Of a stretch of DNA of 64,000 nt, positions 33,539 through 41,392 are shown piece by piece. Made by a program: the position numbers and the translations under genes. The notes below the pieces were generated by a model. It was not told the origin of the DNA. It did no database searches and worked only from the letters and a program-made list of their open reading frames with translations. Origin of the DNA: Pseudomonadota bacterium (GTDB lineage Bacteria > Pseudomonadota > Gammaproteobacteria > Burkholderiales > Burkholderiaceae_C); contig JAFEEG010000041.1 of assembly GCA_018241225.1 (NCBI GenBank), positions 1 to 64,000 on the forward strand, given 5' to 3'. Each line of letters starts with the position of its first letter. Position 1 is the stretch's first letter.

Positions 33539-34659
33539 TTGGTGGTCCCGGTGCTGGCAACTGAACGGCGCGCAGGCAGCAGGTTCAGGAAAGACCAGTT
33601 GTAGTGGCGCTTGGCCAGCCATGCCAGCGCACCGATCAGTACGCCGCCATGCAGCAGGACCAGGAAGCCCACCATCTCGAAGCGCCCAGATCCGATCCAG
33701 CTCTCACCCAGGTTCAGCACGTTGTAGTAGATGACGAAGGCGAACAGGGCGAACAGCATGTTGGCGCTGCGGCCCACGCGCGGATTGCCGCTTGTCACGG
33801 TCAGGGCCAGCAGCACGAAGTTGATGGCAGCCAGCAGCATGCCCACGCGCCAGCTCAACTGGCCGAGGTTGGGGCCGGTGGGCTCGCGCACGAGGTCGAG
33901 CGTGGGGCGCATGCGCGGACGGTCGTCGCGTTGCACGTCGGCGCCGCCTTTGGCGCTGGCGCCCAGGCGGGCGCCATAGACCTCGAATTCGCTGATCTGG
34001 AGGTCTGACTTGTCCAGGGGCCGCTCCAGCCGCTGGCCATTGCGCAGCATCAGGTAGCGCGAGTTGTCGATGCTCTCGATGCGGCCATTCTGCGCGGAGG
34101 TGATGATCTGCGAGTTGTTCTCCACCTCGGAGACGAAGATGTTGTTGGCCACGGTGCCGTCGGCCGTGTCCTTGTCGATGAAGAACACGCGGTTGCGTCC
34201 CGGCGACTCCTGGAACTCGCCCGGTGCCACGCGGTCGAGGTCGCCGCGCTTTTCATAGCGATCGCGCAGGCCCTCTGCCTGCGAGTTGGCCCAGGGCCAG
34301 CCCACCAGCGCAAGGGCGCCGATGAGGATCAGGATGGGCCACGAGAACTGGAACAGCGGCCGCACGAAAGAGCCCAGGCCCTGGCCCGCGGAGAACCAGA
34401 TCACCATCTCGCTCTCGAGGTACATGCGCGAGAGCGTGCCGACGATTGCAATGAACAGGCACAGGCTGAGGATGGTCGGCAGATAACCCAGCGAGGTATA
34501 GGCCAGCACCAGGAACACTTCGGACGGATTGACGCTGCCCCTGGCCGCAAGGCGCAGGGTGCGGATCAGCATCATGGTGACCACGATGGTGAAGAGCACG
34601 ACGAAGGTCGCACCGAAGCTGCGCGACAGTTCCTTGCGCAAGGAAGATTGGAATAACAT
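33535..34659 (-). CDS. lptF: LPS export ABC transporter permease LptF
   Basis: A 374-residue permease with the LptF N-terminus (LFQSSLRKELSRSFGATFVVLF), four helices in the first 135 residues, a periplasmic jellyroll (about 140-275) and a final helical part after SWRVGMLLAAINFVLLAL. The periplasmic domain carries GEFQESPGRNRVFFIDK, a typical LptF segment. It is the first gene of lptF-lptG-cbiX. Its start codon is only 25 bp from the divergent pepA start, so the two promoters must overlap or lie within the opposite gene. Confidence 0.94.
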   Translation of the reverse strand: MLFQSSLRKELSRSFGATFVVLFTIVVTMMLIRTLRLAARGSVNPSEVFLVLAYTSLGYLPTILSLCLFIAIVGTLSRMYLESEMVIWFSAGQGLGSFVRPLFQFSWPILILIGALALVGWPWANSQAEGLRDRYEKRGDLDRVAPGEFQESPGRNRVFFIDKDTADGTVANNIFVSEVENNSQIITSAQNGRIESIDNSRYLMLRNGQRLERPLDKSDLQISEFEVYGARLGASAKGGADVQRDDRPRMRPTLDLVREPTGPNLGQLSWRVGMLLAAINFVLLALTVTSGNPRVGRSANMLFALFAFVIYYNVLNLGESWIGSGRFEMVGFLVLLHGGVLIGALAWLAKRHYNWSFLNLLPARRSVASTGTTK

Positions 34660-34684
34660 CGACCAGAGAGAAAAGAAAACGATT

Positions 34685-36190
34685 ATGGACTTTCAACTTA
34701 AGACCCTCACTCTTTCTCGGGCTGCGGCCGAAAAGGCCGATGCATTGATCGTCCTTTTTGCCGATGGCGCCATCGAGAGCCAGGAGCCGCTGGCCAGGCT
34801 TGCAGCCGAGGCCCGCAAGGCCGGCGATTTTGAAGCCAAGGCCGGCAAGGTACTTTCGCTCTACAAGCCGCTGGCAGGTGCGCCACGCACCGTGGTGCTC
34901 GCATGCGTGGGCGAAGGCAAGCCGGCTTCGGTGCGCAGTGCCGTCATGGCAGCACTGGGTGCGGCCAAGCCTGCCAAGCCGGCGCGCGTGGCCATCGTGT
35001 TCGCGCAGCAGGCCGATGCGGCCGGCGTGCGCGGCGCGGTGCTCGCCTCGTCAGAGGCCTGCTATGTCTACCTGACGACCACGTCCAAGGCAGAGGCGAG
35101 CTCGGTGCGCAACGTGATGCTGGGTGTGCCCGATGCCGCCGCGGCCAAGGCCGCCTTCGACGAAGCCGTTGCCACGGCGAACGGCATCGAGTTTGCCAAG
35201 GAGTGGGGCAACCGCCCCGCCAACCACTGCACGCCGACCATCCTGGCGCAGGCGGCTCGCAGCCTGGCCAAGCTGCCCAAGGTCAAGTGCGACGTGCTCG
35301 AGCACAAGGACGTGATCAAGCTCGGCATGGGCGCCTTCGCCGGCGTGGCGCAAGGCTCCAGCGAGCCGCTGCGCTTCATCGTGCTGAACTACAACGGCGC
35401 TGCCAAGAGCGATGCGCCCGTGGTGCTGGTGGGCAAGGGCATCACCTTCGACACGGGCGGCGTCTCGCTCAAGCCCGCGGCCGAAATGGACGAGATGAAG
35501 TTCGACATGTGCGGCGCTGCCAGCGTGCTGGGCGTGTTCCGCGCGCTGGGCGAACTGCAGCCGGCCATCAACGTGGTCGGCCTCATTCCCGCTTGCGAAA
35601 ACATGAACGATGGCAAGGCCATCAAGCCGGGCGACGTGCTCAAGAGCATGAGCGGCCAGACCATCGAGGTGCTCAATACCGATGCCGAGGGCCGCCTCAT
35701 CCTGTGCGACGCGCTCACCTATGCCAAGCGCTTCTCGCCGGCCGCGGTGATCGACATCGCCACGCTCACCGGTGCCTGCGTCATCGCGCTGGGCGGCGTG
35801 CGCAGCGGCCTGTTCTCCAGCGACGACGCATTGGCAGCGGCGCTGGAGCAAGCCGGCGAAAGCTCGCTCGACCGCTGCTGGCGCATGCCGCTGGACGACG
35901 ACTACGCCGAGGGCCTGAAGAGCAACTTTGCCGACATGGCCAACATTGCCGGGCGCGCCGCCGGGGCCGTTACCGCGGCCAAGTTCCTGCAGAAGTTCAC
36001 GGCCGACTTTCCGTGGGCGCACCTGGACATTGCCGGCACCGCCTGGAAGAGCGGCGCTGCCAAGGGATCCACCGGCCGCCCCGTGGGCCTGTTGCTGAGC
36101 TACCTGCTGTCCCGCGGCGCAGGTGCGCGCAGCGCCGGCAAGCCTGCCGCACCCAAGAAGGCGGGCCGCAAGTCGCGGACTGCAGCGTGA
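34685..36190 (+). CDS. pepA: leucyl aminopeptidase (M17, PepA)
   Basis: A 501-residue cytosolic aminopeptidase with two metal ions. The catalytic domain shows VGKGITFDTGGVSLKPAAEMDEMKFDMCGAA (metal ligands K and D, about residues 256-286) and the signature NTDAEGRL at 331-338. The N-terminal macro-like domain is normal. A Lys/Ala-rich tail (AGKPAAPKKAGRKSRTAA) extends past the usual end. PepA proteins in enterics also bind DNA; whether this one does cannot be told here. ATG at 34685 matches the family start; an upstream in-frame start lies antisense within lptF. Stop overlaps holC. Confidence 0.95.
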   Translation: MDFQLKTLTLSRAAAEKADALIVLFADGAIESQEPLARLAAEARKAGDFEAKAGKVLSLYKPLAGAPRTVVLACVGEGKPASVRSAVMAALGAAKPAKPARVAIVFAQQADAAGVRGAVLASSEACYVYLTTTSKAEASSVRNVMLGVPDAAAAKAAFDEAVATANGIEFAKEWGNRPANHCTPTILAQAARSLAKLPKVKCDVLEHKDVIKLGMGAFAGVAQGSSEPLRFIVLNYNGAAKSDAPVVLVGKGITFDTGGVSLKPAAEMDEMKFDMCGAASVLGVFRALGELQPAINVVGLIPACENMNDGKAIKPGDVLKSMSGQTIEVLNTDAEGRLILCDALTYAKRFSPAAVIDIATLTGACVIALGGVRSGLFSSDDALAAALEQAGESSLDRCWRMPLDDDYAEGLKSNFADMANIAGRAAGAVTAAKFLQKFTADFPWAHLDIAGTAWKSGAAKGSTGRPVGLLLSYLLSRGAGARSAGKPAAPKKAGRKSRTAA

Positions 36191-36633
36191 CCGACATCGA
36201 GTTCCGCTTCAACCTGCGCGACCCGGTGGATTACGCCTGCCGGCTGTTGCGCAAGGGCGTCATGCAGGGTGGGGCGCAGCTGGTGGTAACCGGCAGCACC
36301 GACACGCTCGCTGCGGTCGATGCGGCGCTGTGGCAGGCCGAGCCCACCGACTTCGTGGCGCATTGCCGCGCGGACGCGCCGGCCGATGTGCTGCAGCGCT
36401 CCCCGGTGGTGCTGGCAGAGGTGCCTGACGCTGCCTTGCCGCATCGCGCGGTGCTGGTCAACCTGGGCAGCGAGGTCCCGGCGGGGTTCGAGCGCTTCGA
36501 GCGTCTCATCGAGCTCGTGGCCGAGGACGAGGCCGCGCGAGGCGCCGGTCGGGCACGCTGGCGCCACTACAAGGACCGTGGCTACGGCATCCGCCACCAG
36601 GATGCCTTCGCACCTGCTGGAGGCCGGACCTGA
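36187..36633 (+). CDS. holC: DNA polymerase III chi subunit
   Basis: A 148-residue HolC-like protein, linking the clamp loader to single-strand-binding protein. The N-terminal IEFRFNLRDPVDYACRLLRK and central VLVNLGSEVPAGFERFERLIELV plus RWRHYKDRGYGIRH fit the chi family. The start is GTG at 36187, overlapping the pepA stop as GTGA; pepA-holC adjacency is classical in proteobacteria and supports the call. The stop overlaps the next gene's ATG in TGATG. Confidence 0.9.
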   Translation: MTDIEFRFNLRDPVDYACRLLRKGVMQGGAQLVVTGSTDTLAAVDAALWQAEPTDFVAHCRADAPADVLQRSPVVLAEVPDAALPHRAVLVNLGSEVPAGFERFERLIELVAEDEAARGAGRARWRHYKDRGYGIRHQDAFAPAGGRT

Positions 36634-37103
36634 TGGTGACTTCGAGCCGTACCCCCCCGCGCTTCGTGCCGACCCTGACCACCGTGGTCGAGGTTCAGCC
36701 GCAGCCGCCTGTTGCGCCGGCGCCGCCCCCTGCGTCGCCACAACCCGCGACTTCACCGGTTGCCGAGTTCGGCAACATGATCGACGACTTCCATTTCGCT
36801 TCCATTGTTCGCCCGCCGCCGACAGCGGCAGCGTCGGCCGCAATGCAGGTTTCGGAAGAAGACGCCTTTCGCCTGGAAGAGCAATTGCTGCATCGGGTAT
36901 TGCAGCGCGTCGACCTCTCCCTGGAGGAGCGCCTGACCGATACCGTCTCCATGGCAGTACAGCGCCAGCTCGACCTCATGATGCCGCTGCTGCGCAGCGA
37001 AATCGAGACGGTTTTGCGCTCGATCGTCGTCGAGGCTTTGGCGCAGGAACTATCGGAAACCCCAGGGTCTACGCCGCCTTTTGACCCCCCTTCCTTGGGC
37101 TAA
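36633..37103 (+). CDS. unknown protein coupled to holC
   Basis: A 156-residue protein I cannot assign. Residues 1-75 are Pro/Ala-rich and probably disordered (QPQPPVAPAPPPASPQP). Residues 75-145 form predicted amphipathic helices (EDAFRLEEQLLHRVLQRVDLS, then a second containing QRQLDLMMPLLRSEIETVL). There is no signal peptide or membrane segment. Its ATG overlaps the holC stop (TGATG), so it is translated from the pepA-holC message. The only visible downstream terminator is the short one at 37177-37197. Confidence 0.65.
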   Translation: MVTSSRTPPRFVPTLTTVVEVQPQPPVAPAPPPASPQPATSPVAEFGNMIDDFHFASIVRPPPTAAASAAMQVSEEDAFRLEEQLLHRVLQRVDLSLEERLTDTVSMAVQRQLDLMMPLLRSEIETVLRSIVVEALAQELSETPGSTPPFDPPSLG

Positions 37104-37176
37104 ACTGCGCCGCATTCATTGGCACACAAGTGCTAACGAATTTGGTGCGGCGCGGAAATTGCTCCGTAAAGCGCTT

Positions 37177-37197
37177 AGGTCTTACGACCTTTTTTTT
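37177..37197 (+). terminator. short intrinsic terminator or attenuator before binding-protein gene
   Basis: AGGTC-TTAC-GACCT followed by seven or more T residues. It lies 74 bp after the holC-coupled gene and 43 bp before the start of the binding lipoprotein. It can end the pepA-holC transcript or act as a leader attenuator. Confidence 0.7.
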
Positions 37198-37239
37198 GGT
37201 CTCGTTTCTTCACCTATATCCATACCCTGGAGGTTTCCC

Positions 37240-38445
37240 ATGCAATTGAAATGGACTGCAGTAGCTCTGGCAGCAATTACGCTCGTGGCTTGCGGCAAGA
37301 AGGAAGAAGCCGCCGCGCCGGCAGCGGCGCCGGCGCCCACTGCGGCAGCACCTGCGGCTGCGCCTCCTGCTGAATCGATCGTGGTCAAGATCGGTCACGT
37401 CGGCCCCACCAGCGGTCCCATTGCCCACCTGGGCAAGGACAACGAACTGGGCGCCAAGATGGCCATCGAAGACCTGAATGCCAAGGGCATGAAGATCGGC
37501 GACAAGGTTGCCAAGTTCGAGCTGGTGGCAGAAGACGACGCCGGCGATCCGAAGCAAGGCACGGCCGTTGCACAGAAGCTGGTCGACAGCAAGGTCAACG
37601 GCGTGGTGGGTCACCTGAACTCGGGCACCACCATCCCGGCTTCCAAGCTGTACAGCGACGCTGGCATTCCACAGATCTCGCCGTCTGCCACCAACCCCAA
37701 GTACACCCGCCAGGGCTTCAAGACCACCTTCCGCGTGGTGGCTGACGACTCGCAGCTGGGCGGCACGCTGGGCAAGTACGCCGTCGAAACCCTCAAGGCC
37801 AAGAACGTGGCCGTGATCGACGACCGCACCGCCTACGGCCAGGGCGTGGCTGAAGAATTCGAGAAGGCCGCCAAGGCCGCCGGCGCAACGATCGTCGGCC
37901 ACGAGTTCACCACTGACAAGTCGACCGACTTCAACGCCATCCTGACCAAGCTCAAGGGCGAGAAGCCCGACGTGCTGTTCTTCGGCGGCATGGACGCCGT
38001 GGGCGGCCCGATGCTCAAGCAGGTCAAGCAGCTGGGCATGAACGTCAAGTTCATGGGCGGCGACGGCCTGTGCACGGGCGAGCTGGCCAAGCTGGCCGGC
38101 GATGCCGTGGGCGAAGAGATGGTGGTCTGCGCCGAAGCCGGCGGTGTCGAAGGCGACTTCAAGCAGCCGCTGGAAGACTTCAAGACCAAGTTCAAGGCCA
38201 AGAACGGCGTGGACGTGCAGATCTACGCTCCGTACGTGTACGACGCCGTGATGGTGCTGGCCGACTCGATGGCGCGTGCCGGTTCGGCCGACCCCGAGAA
38301 GTACCTGCCCGAAGTCGGCAAGACCAACTACAAGGGCGTGACCGGCCCGATCGCCTTCGACGAGAAGGGCGACATCAAGAACGGCGCGCTGACGCTCTAC
38401 ACCTACAAGGGTGGCCAGCGTACGCAGATCGCCGTGGTGCGCTGA
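37240..38445 (+). CDS. branched-chain amino acid-type ABC transporter binding lipoprotein
   Basis: A 401-residue LivJ/LivK-type periplasmic binding protein. The N-terminus is a lipoprotein signal with lipobox LVAC and acylated C18, then a Lys/Glu/Ala/Pro-rich linker (about 19-45), then a type I periplasmic-binding fold (KIGHVGPTSGPIAHLGKDNELGA, ISPSATNPKYTRQGFKTTFRV, IYAPYVYDAVMVLADSM). GGAGG lies 6 bp before the ATG. No liv permease or ATPase genes are adjacent, and terminators flank it on both sides, so it is expressed as an isolated unit serving a transporter encoded elsewhere. The ligand may be leucine-like amino acids or another amide. Confidence 0.92.
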   Translation: MQLKWTAVALAAITLVACGKKEEAAAPAAAPAPTAAAPAAAPPAESIVVKIGHVGPTSGPIAHLGKDNELGAKMAIEDLNAKGMKIGDKVAKFELVAEDDAGDPKQGTAVAQKLVDSKVNGVVGHLNSGTTIPASKLYSDAGIPQISPSATNPKYTRQGFKTTFRVVADDSQLGGTLGKYAVETLKAKNVAVIDDRTAYGQGVAEEFEKAAKAAGATIVGHEFTTDKSTDFNAILTKLKGEKPDVLFFGGMDAVGGPMLKQVKQLGMNVKFMGGDGLCTGELAKLAGDAVGEEMVVCAEAGGVEGDFKQPLEDFKTKFKAKNGVDVQIYAPYVYDAVMVLADSMARAGSADPEKYLPEVGKTNYKGVTGPIAFDEKGDIKNGALTLYTYKGGQRTQIAVVR

Positions 38446-38457
38446 GCATCAAGCGAC

Positions 38458-38517
38458 GGGAGGAGCCGAGCGCTCCTCCCAAAAAGAAAAGGGCCTTCGG
38501 GCCCTTTTCTTTTTTGT
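38458..38517 (+). terminator. tandem hairpins ending in a strong terminator
   Basis: A GGGAGGAGC/GCTCCTCCC hairpin (38458-38480) is followed by AAAGAAAAGGGCC-TTCG-GGCCCTTTTCTTT (38483-38515) and a T-run. The second is a textbook terminator with a UUCG loop and works in either direction. Confidence 0.88.
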
Positions 38518-38535
38518 CTCACGACAAGCTAGCGG

Positions 38536-38760
38536 CTACCAGAACTTCCACCACGGCCGGTCGGTCTGGAACTCGGTCTTGCTGGGTTCGAGGTCGACGT
38601 AGAAGCTGTCGCGCAGCCGCCGCCGCTGCTCCACTTCAAAGGCCTGGGCCACACCGAAGGCTTCGCGCTCGCCACGCAGCGCCCGTGCACGCCAGTGGTG
38701 CGCCAGGTGCGCCAGGTCGGTGTCGTTGATCTCGGCGGGGTTGGGGGTCAGTTCGCTCAT
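38536..38760 (-). CDS. small protein of unknown function
   Basis: A 74-residue protein, not recognised. It has an acidic N-terminal part, a helical middle (LAHLAHHWRARALRGEREAFG) and an unusual aromatic C-terminus, DRPWWKFW. GAGG lies about 9 bp before the ATG. It sits between the binding-protein terminator and a lipoprotein gene on the same strand, and the gap to that gene is 30 bp, so the two may be cotranscribed. Confidence 0.62.
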   Translation of the reverse strand: MSELTPNPAEINDTDLAHLAHHWRARALRGEREAFGVAQAFEVEQRRRLRDSFYVDLEPSKTEFQTDRPWWKFW

Positions 38761-38790
38761 TGCATCCGTCCTCGGGCCAGCATCGTCAGG

Positions 38791-39081
38791 TTAGCGAAGC
38801 TCGATCACGCCCATGATGGTGCCGTTCTGGTCGACCGTGCACTTGGCCCGGGCGCCGGTGGCCGTGTTGCGCAGGCGCACTTCGTAGATGTCCGCCGAGG
38901 TCGTGACCCCCGAGCCTTCGATGACGTAGCTTTCGGGCGGCTGCTTGAAGCGGCGCGCCGCCGCCAATACGCAGTCCTTCTGGCCTTGCGCCGTGGCCTG
39001 GCTGCCTGGAGTGCTGATGGCGCAGCCCGCCAGCAGGACGAGCAGCGCCGGAGCGGTCAGGAGGAGGTGGCGAATGCGCAT
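38791..39081 (-). CDS. small putative lipoprotein
   Basis: A 96-residue protein with a lipoprotein signal (residues 1-20, lipobox LLAGC with C20). The mature part holds QKDCVLAAARRFKQPPESYVIEGSGVTTSADIYEVRLRN, a small mixed alpha/beta domain with two cysteines. Function unknown. An upstream in-frame extension exists but the signal peptide fixes the start at 39081. Confidence 0.72.
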   Translation of the reverse strand: MRIRHLLLTAPALLVLLAGCAISTPGSQATAQGQKDCVLAAARRFKQPPESYVIEGSGVTTSADIYEVRLRNTATGARAKCTVDQNGTIMGVIELR

Positions 39082-39168
39082 GGAATGGTTGGGAAGAGGT
39101 GAAGGGAGTACCGAACATACAACACTCCGATGAGGCTTCCTGCAGGTTGTCGGATAGCGGCGTGGCGG

Positions 39169-39197
39169 AAAAAGAACGGCCCGCACGAGGCGGGCCG
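39169..39197 (-). terminator. intrinsic terminator for FHA gene
   Basis: CGGCCCGC and GCGGGCCG arms with a 5-nt loop, followed on the minus strand by TTCTTTTT. It lies 43 bp beyond the FHA-gene stop. Confidence 0.85.
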
Positions 39198-39239
39198 AAA
39201 GGTTGGCCTTGTCCAACCGAGGAGAAACTTGAAAAGAGA

Positions 39240-39641
39240 TCAGTTGCAAGCCGTGGCCGCCCGCTTGCGTGCCGCTTCGGCGAGGGCGTCCAGGTCGGCC
39301 AGGGCGCCGGGAATCGTCACCAGGCGAAGCGCTTCTTCCTGCGGCAGCGCCCGGGTGTCGTAGAGAAAACGCAGTTCGCAGTCGCCGATGCTCAGCATGT
39401 CGCCGTTGCGCAATGCCTGGCGGCGCACCCGCTGGCCGTTCACACAGGTGCCGTTGAGGCTGCCGTTGTCGATGACGGAGTAGTGATCGCCGTCCCAGTC
39501 GATCACCGCGTGGGTGCGGCTCACGCGCTCGCTGTTGAGCACCACCGAATTGCCTTCGGTGCGGCCGATGGTCGTGGGGTTGCCCTTGATGTTGAGCTGA
39601 CGCACGCTTTGGCCCTTGGGCAGGATGATCAGTCGGGGCAT
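39240..39641 (-). CDS. FHA-domain protein
   Basis: A 133-residue cytoplasmic protein consisting almost only of a forkhead-associated domain (about 5-95), a phosphothreonine-binding module. The conserved residues are all visible: GRTEGN (26-31), the SERVSRTHA strand (37-45), and NGSLNGTCVNGQRV (59-72). A short helical tail follows (LADLDALAEAARKRAA). AAGAAGGAAAAG forms the ribosome site. No Ser/Thr kinase, phosphatase or secretion gene is adjacent, so its partner is unknown. Confidence 0.9.
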   Translation of the reverse strand: MPRLIILPKGQSVRQLNIKGNPTTIGRTEGNSVVLNSERVSRTHAVIDWDGDHYSVIDNGSLNGTCVNGQRVRRQALRNGDMLSIGDCELRFLYDTRALPQEEALRLVTIPGALADLDALAEAARKRAATACN

Positions 39642-40049
39642 GGCTTCTTTTCCTTCTTATGACAATGTGAATCGAGTGATACCAATGTATTCCTAGAGAC
39701 GCATGCACAGTAGGAACTAATTGCGCTTTGACGTCGGTTTGCCCGATGGCCAAAGAGGCTGGCGTGTCGTTTTGTGCCGGACTTCACGGTTTGCGTGGGG
39801 GCACACGGGTAGCTACCTCTTGCTTCTGCACAAAAAAAAGAAACCCGCCAGGGCGGGTTCGAAACAGCATCCCGGGGATGGAGGGAGGAGGAGGGTCTTG
39901 GGGATGCCGAGGCCCTACTGTGGCCCGAGGCGCGGGCGGCGCTGATAGTCCGGCAAGCCGTTGTCGTGTAGGAAAGCGGCCTACATCGGAAGCGTTCGGT
40001 CTTGCCGGCCCGAGAGCGGGCCGCGGTGCACGAAAAGGGGCGCCGGACC
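39642..40049. other. 408-bp intergenic stretch
   Basis: It should hold the FHA promoter near its left end and contains a strong minus-strand terminator at 39832-39859. The rest (39860-40049) shows no coding frame and could be the 3' untranslated region of the small gene at 40050-40259. Confidence 0.45.
39832..39859 (-). terminator. intrinsic terminator, minus strand
   Basis: AACCCGCC and GGCGGGTT arms, nearly continuous, followed by eight T residues on the minus strand. It must end a minus-strand transcript coming from above 39860, probably that of the small gene at 40050-40259. Confidence 0.85.
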
Positions 40050-40259
40050 CTATGCAAGCTTTCGATGCTCAGGCTCTGCGGTTGTGGCGGTGGCGCGCTT
40101 GGCAGGTCGGGGCTCGCCGAGCTGCGCGATGATGGCTTGTAGAGCCTCATCCTTTGGCCCAAGGTCCAGGCGCGCGAGGCCCTGCGAGAAGGCAAGGCAT
40201 GCCCGGTCGAATTCGGCCAATGCTTCGAGTACTTCCCGCCGGAGCGTTCGATGGCTCAT
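40050..40259 (-). CDS. small protein of unknown function
   Basis: A 69-residue helical protein (VLEALAEFDRACLAFSQGLA) with a basic Ala/Thr tail. It is unrecognised and the ribosome site is weak (AGG only). The terminator at 39832 argues that this strand is transcribed, and the hairpin at 40296-40322 separates it from tRNA-Ser. It may depend on read-through from the tRNA. Confidence 0.45.
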   Translation of the reverse strand: MSHRTLRREVLEALAEFDRACLAFSQGLARLDLGPKDEALQAIIAQLGEPRPAKRATATTAEPEHRKLA

Positions 40260-40295
40260 AGGAGCCTGAGTGGACGCGATTTCTGCCGATAAAGC

Positions 40296-40322
40296 AAAAA
40301 CGGGCCGCGAGGGCCCGTTTTT
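40296..40322 (-). terminator. terminator following tRNA-Ser
   Basis: AAAAACGGGCC and GGCCCGTTTTT form an 11-bp perfect stem with a 5-nt loop. It is symmetric and can act on both strands; on the minus strand it is 10 bp after the tRNA 3' end. Confidence 0.9.
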
Positions 40323-40332
40323 GCTAGTGATG

Positions 40333-40423
40333 TGGCGGAGCAGGCGGGATTCGAACCCGCGGTGGGCTACTAACCCACACACGCTTTCCAGGCGTGCGAC
40401 TTAAACCACTCATCCACCGCTCC
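40333..40423 (-). tRNA. tRNA-Ser (anticodon GGA)
   Basis: A 91-nt class II tRNA. The acceptor stem GGAGCGG pairs with the 3' end, the anticodon loop reads CTGGAAA giving GGA, a long variable arm (GTGTGGGTTAGTAGCCCAC region) follows, the T-arm contains GGTTCGAATCC, and CCA is encoded. It reads UCC/UCU serine codons. Confidence 0.97.
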
Positions 40424-40447
40424 GAAGCCCACGATTCTAGCATTTGT

Positions 40448-41371
40448 TCAGGGCGTTCCCGAGGTCTTGCCGGCCTGCAACATGCGCATGGCCGATGCGA
40501 TGAGGGTCGAGGTCTCCGTCATGTTGCTTGGCACGATGAGGGTGGACGACGAATCCGCGGCCACCTTGCTGTAGGCATCGACTGCACGCTCGGCCACCTT
40601 GAGCTGCACGGCCTGCTCGCCGCCCGGCTGGCGGATGGCAGCGGCAATGCGCTCGATGGCGCCGGCAGTCGCTTCGGCCACGGCCGAAATGGCGGCCGCC
40701 TCGCCCTGTGCGTTGTTGATCTGCGCCTGCTTCTCGCCCTCGGAGCGGGCAATGAAGGCCTCTCGTTCGCCGGTGGCGATGTTGATCTGCTCTTGTCGAC
40801 GGCCCTCCGACGCGGCAATCAAGGCGCGCTTCTCGCGCTCGGCCGTGATCTGGCGCTGCATCGCCTGCAGGATCTCCTTGGGCGGCGTCAGGTCCTTGAT
40901 CTCGTAGCGCAGCACCTTCACGCCCCAGTTGAGCGCCGCCTCGTCGATGGCCGACACGACCTGCGCGTTGATCATGTCGCGCTCCTCAAAGGTCTTGTCC
41001 AGCTCCAGCTTGCCGATCACGCTGCGCAGCGAGGTCTGGGCCAGCTGGGTGACGGCAATGATGTAGTTGGAGCTGCCGTAGCTGGCGCGCATCGGGTCGG
41101 TCACCTGGAAGTACAGGATGCCGTCCACCTGCAGCTGGGTGTTGTCGCGGGTGATGCAGACCTGGCTGGGCACGTCCAGCGGGATTTCCTTCAGGCTGTG
41201 CTTGTAGGCCACCTTGTCGATAAAGGGGATGAGGAAGTTGGGCCCCGGCGACATGGTGCCGTGGTACTTGCCCAGGCGCTCGCGCACCCAGGCGTGCTGC
41301 TGCGGCACGAACTTCACCGACTGGCTGATGAAGATGATGGCGATGACCAGGATGATCACTGCGACTTCCAT
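40448..41371 (-). CDS. qmcA: SPFH/band 7 membrane protein (QmcA-like, paraslipin)
   Basis: A 307-residue protein with one N-terminal membrane helix (about 2-19) followed directly by an SPFH domain (VPQQHAWVRERLGKYHGTMSPGPNFLIPF) and a long Ala/Glu/Arg coiled coil (about 185-245). The C-terminal TLIVPSNMTE segment is typical of paraslipins. Such proteins oligomerise into membrane microdomains and scaffold proteases. AAGGAG precedes the ATG. It lies 21 bp downstream of the NfeD-like gene, the standard partner arrangement. Confidence 0.93.
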   Translation of the reverse strand: MEVAVIILVIAIIFISQSVKFVPQQHAWVRERLGKYHGTMSPGPNFLIPFIDKVAYKHSLKEIPLDVPSQVCITRDNTQLQVDGILYFQVTDPMRASYGSSNYIIAVTQLAQTSLRSVIGKLELDKTFEERDMINAQVVSAIDEAALNWGVKVLRYEIKDLTPPKEILQAMQRQITAEREKRALIAASEGRRQEQINIATGEREAFIARSEGEKQAQINNAQGEAAAISAVAEATAGAIERIAAAIRQPGGEQAVQLKVAERAVDAYSKVAADSSSTLIVPSNMTETSTLIASAMRMLQAGKTSGTP

Positions 41372-41392
41372 GAGGCTCTTCTCCTTTTGTGT

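Noticed and set aside
39629..40195. 188-codon minus-strand frame over the intergenic region before the FHA gene
   Set aside because: Ser/Arg/Pro-rich translation crossing a strong terminator; no ribosome site.
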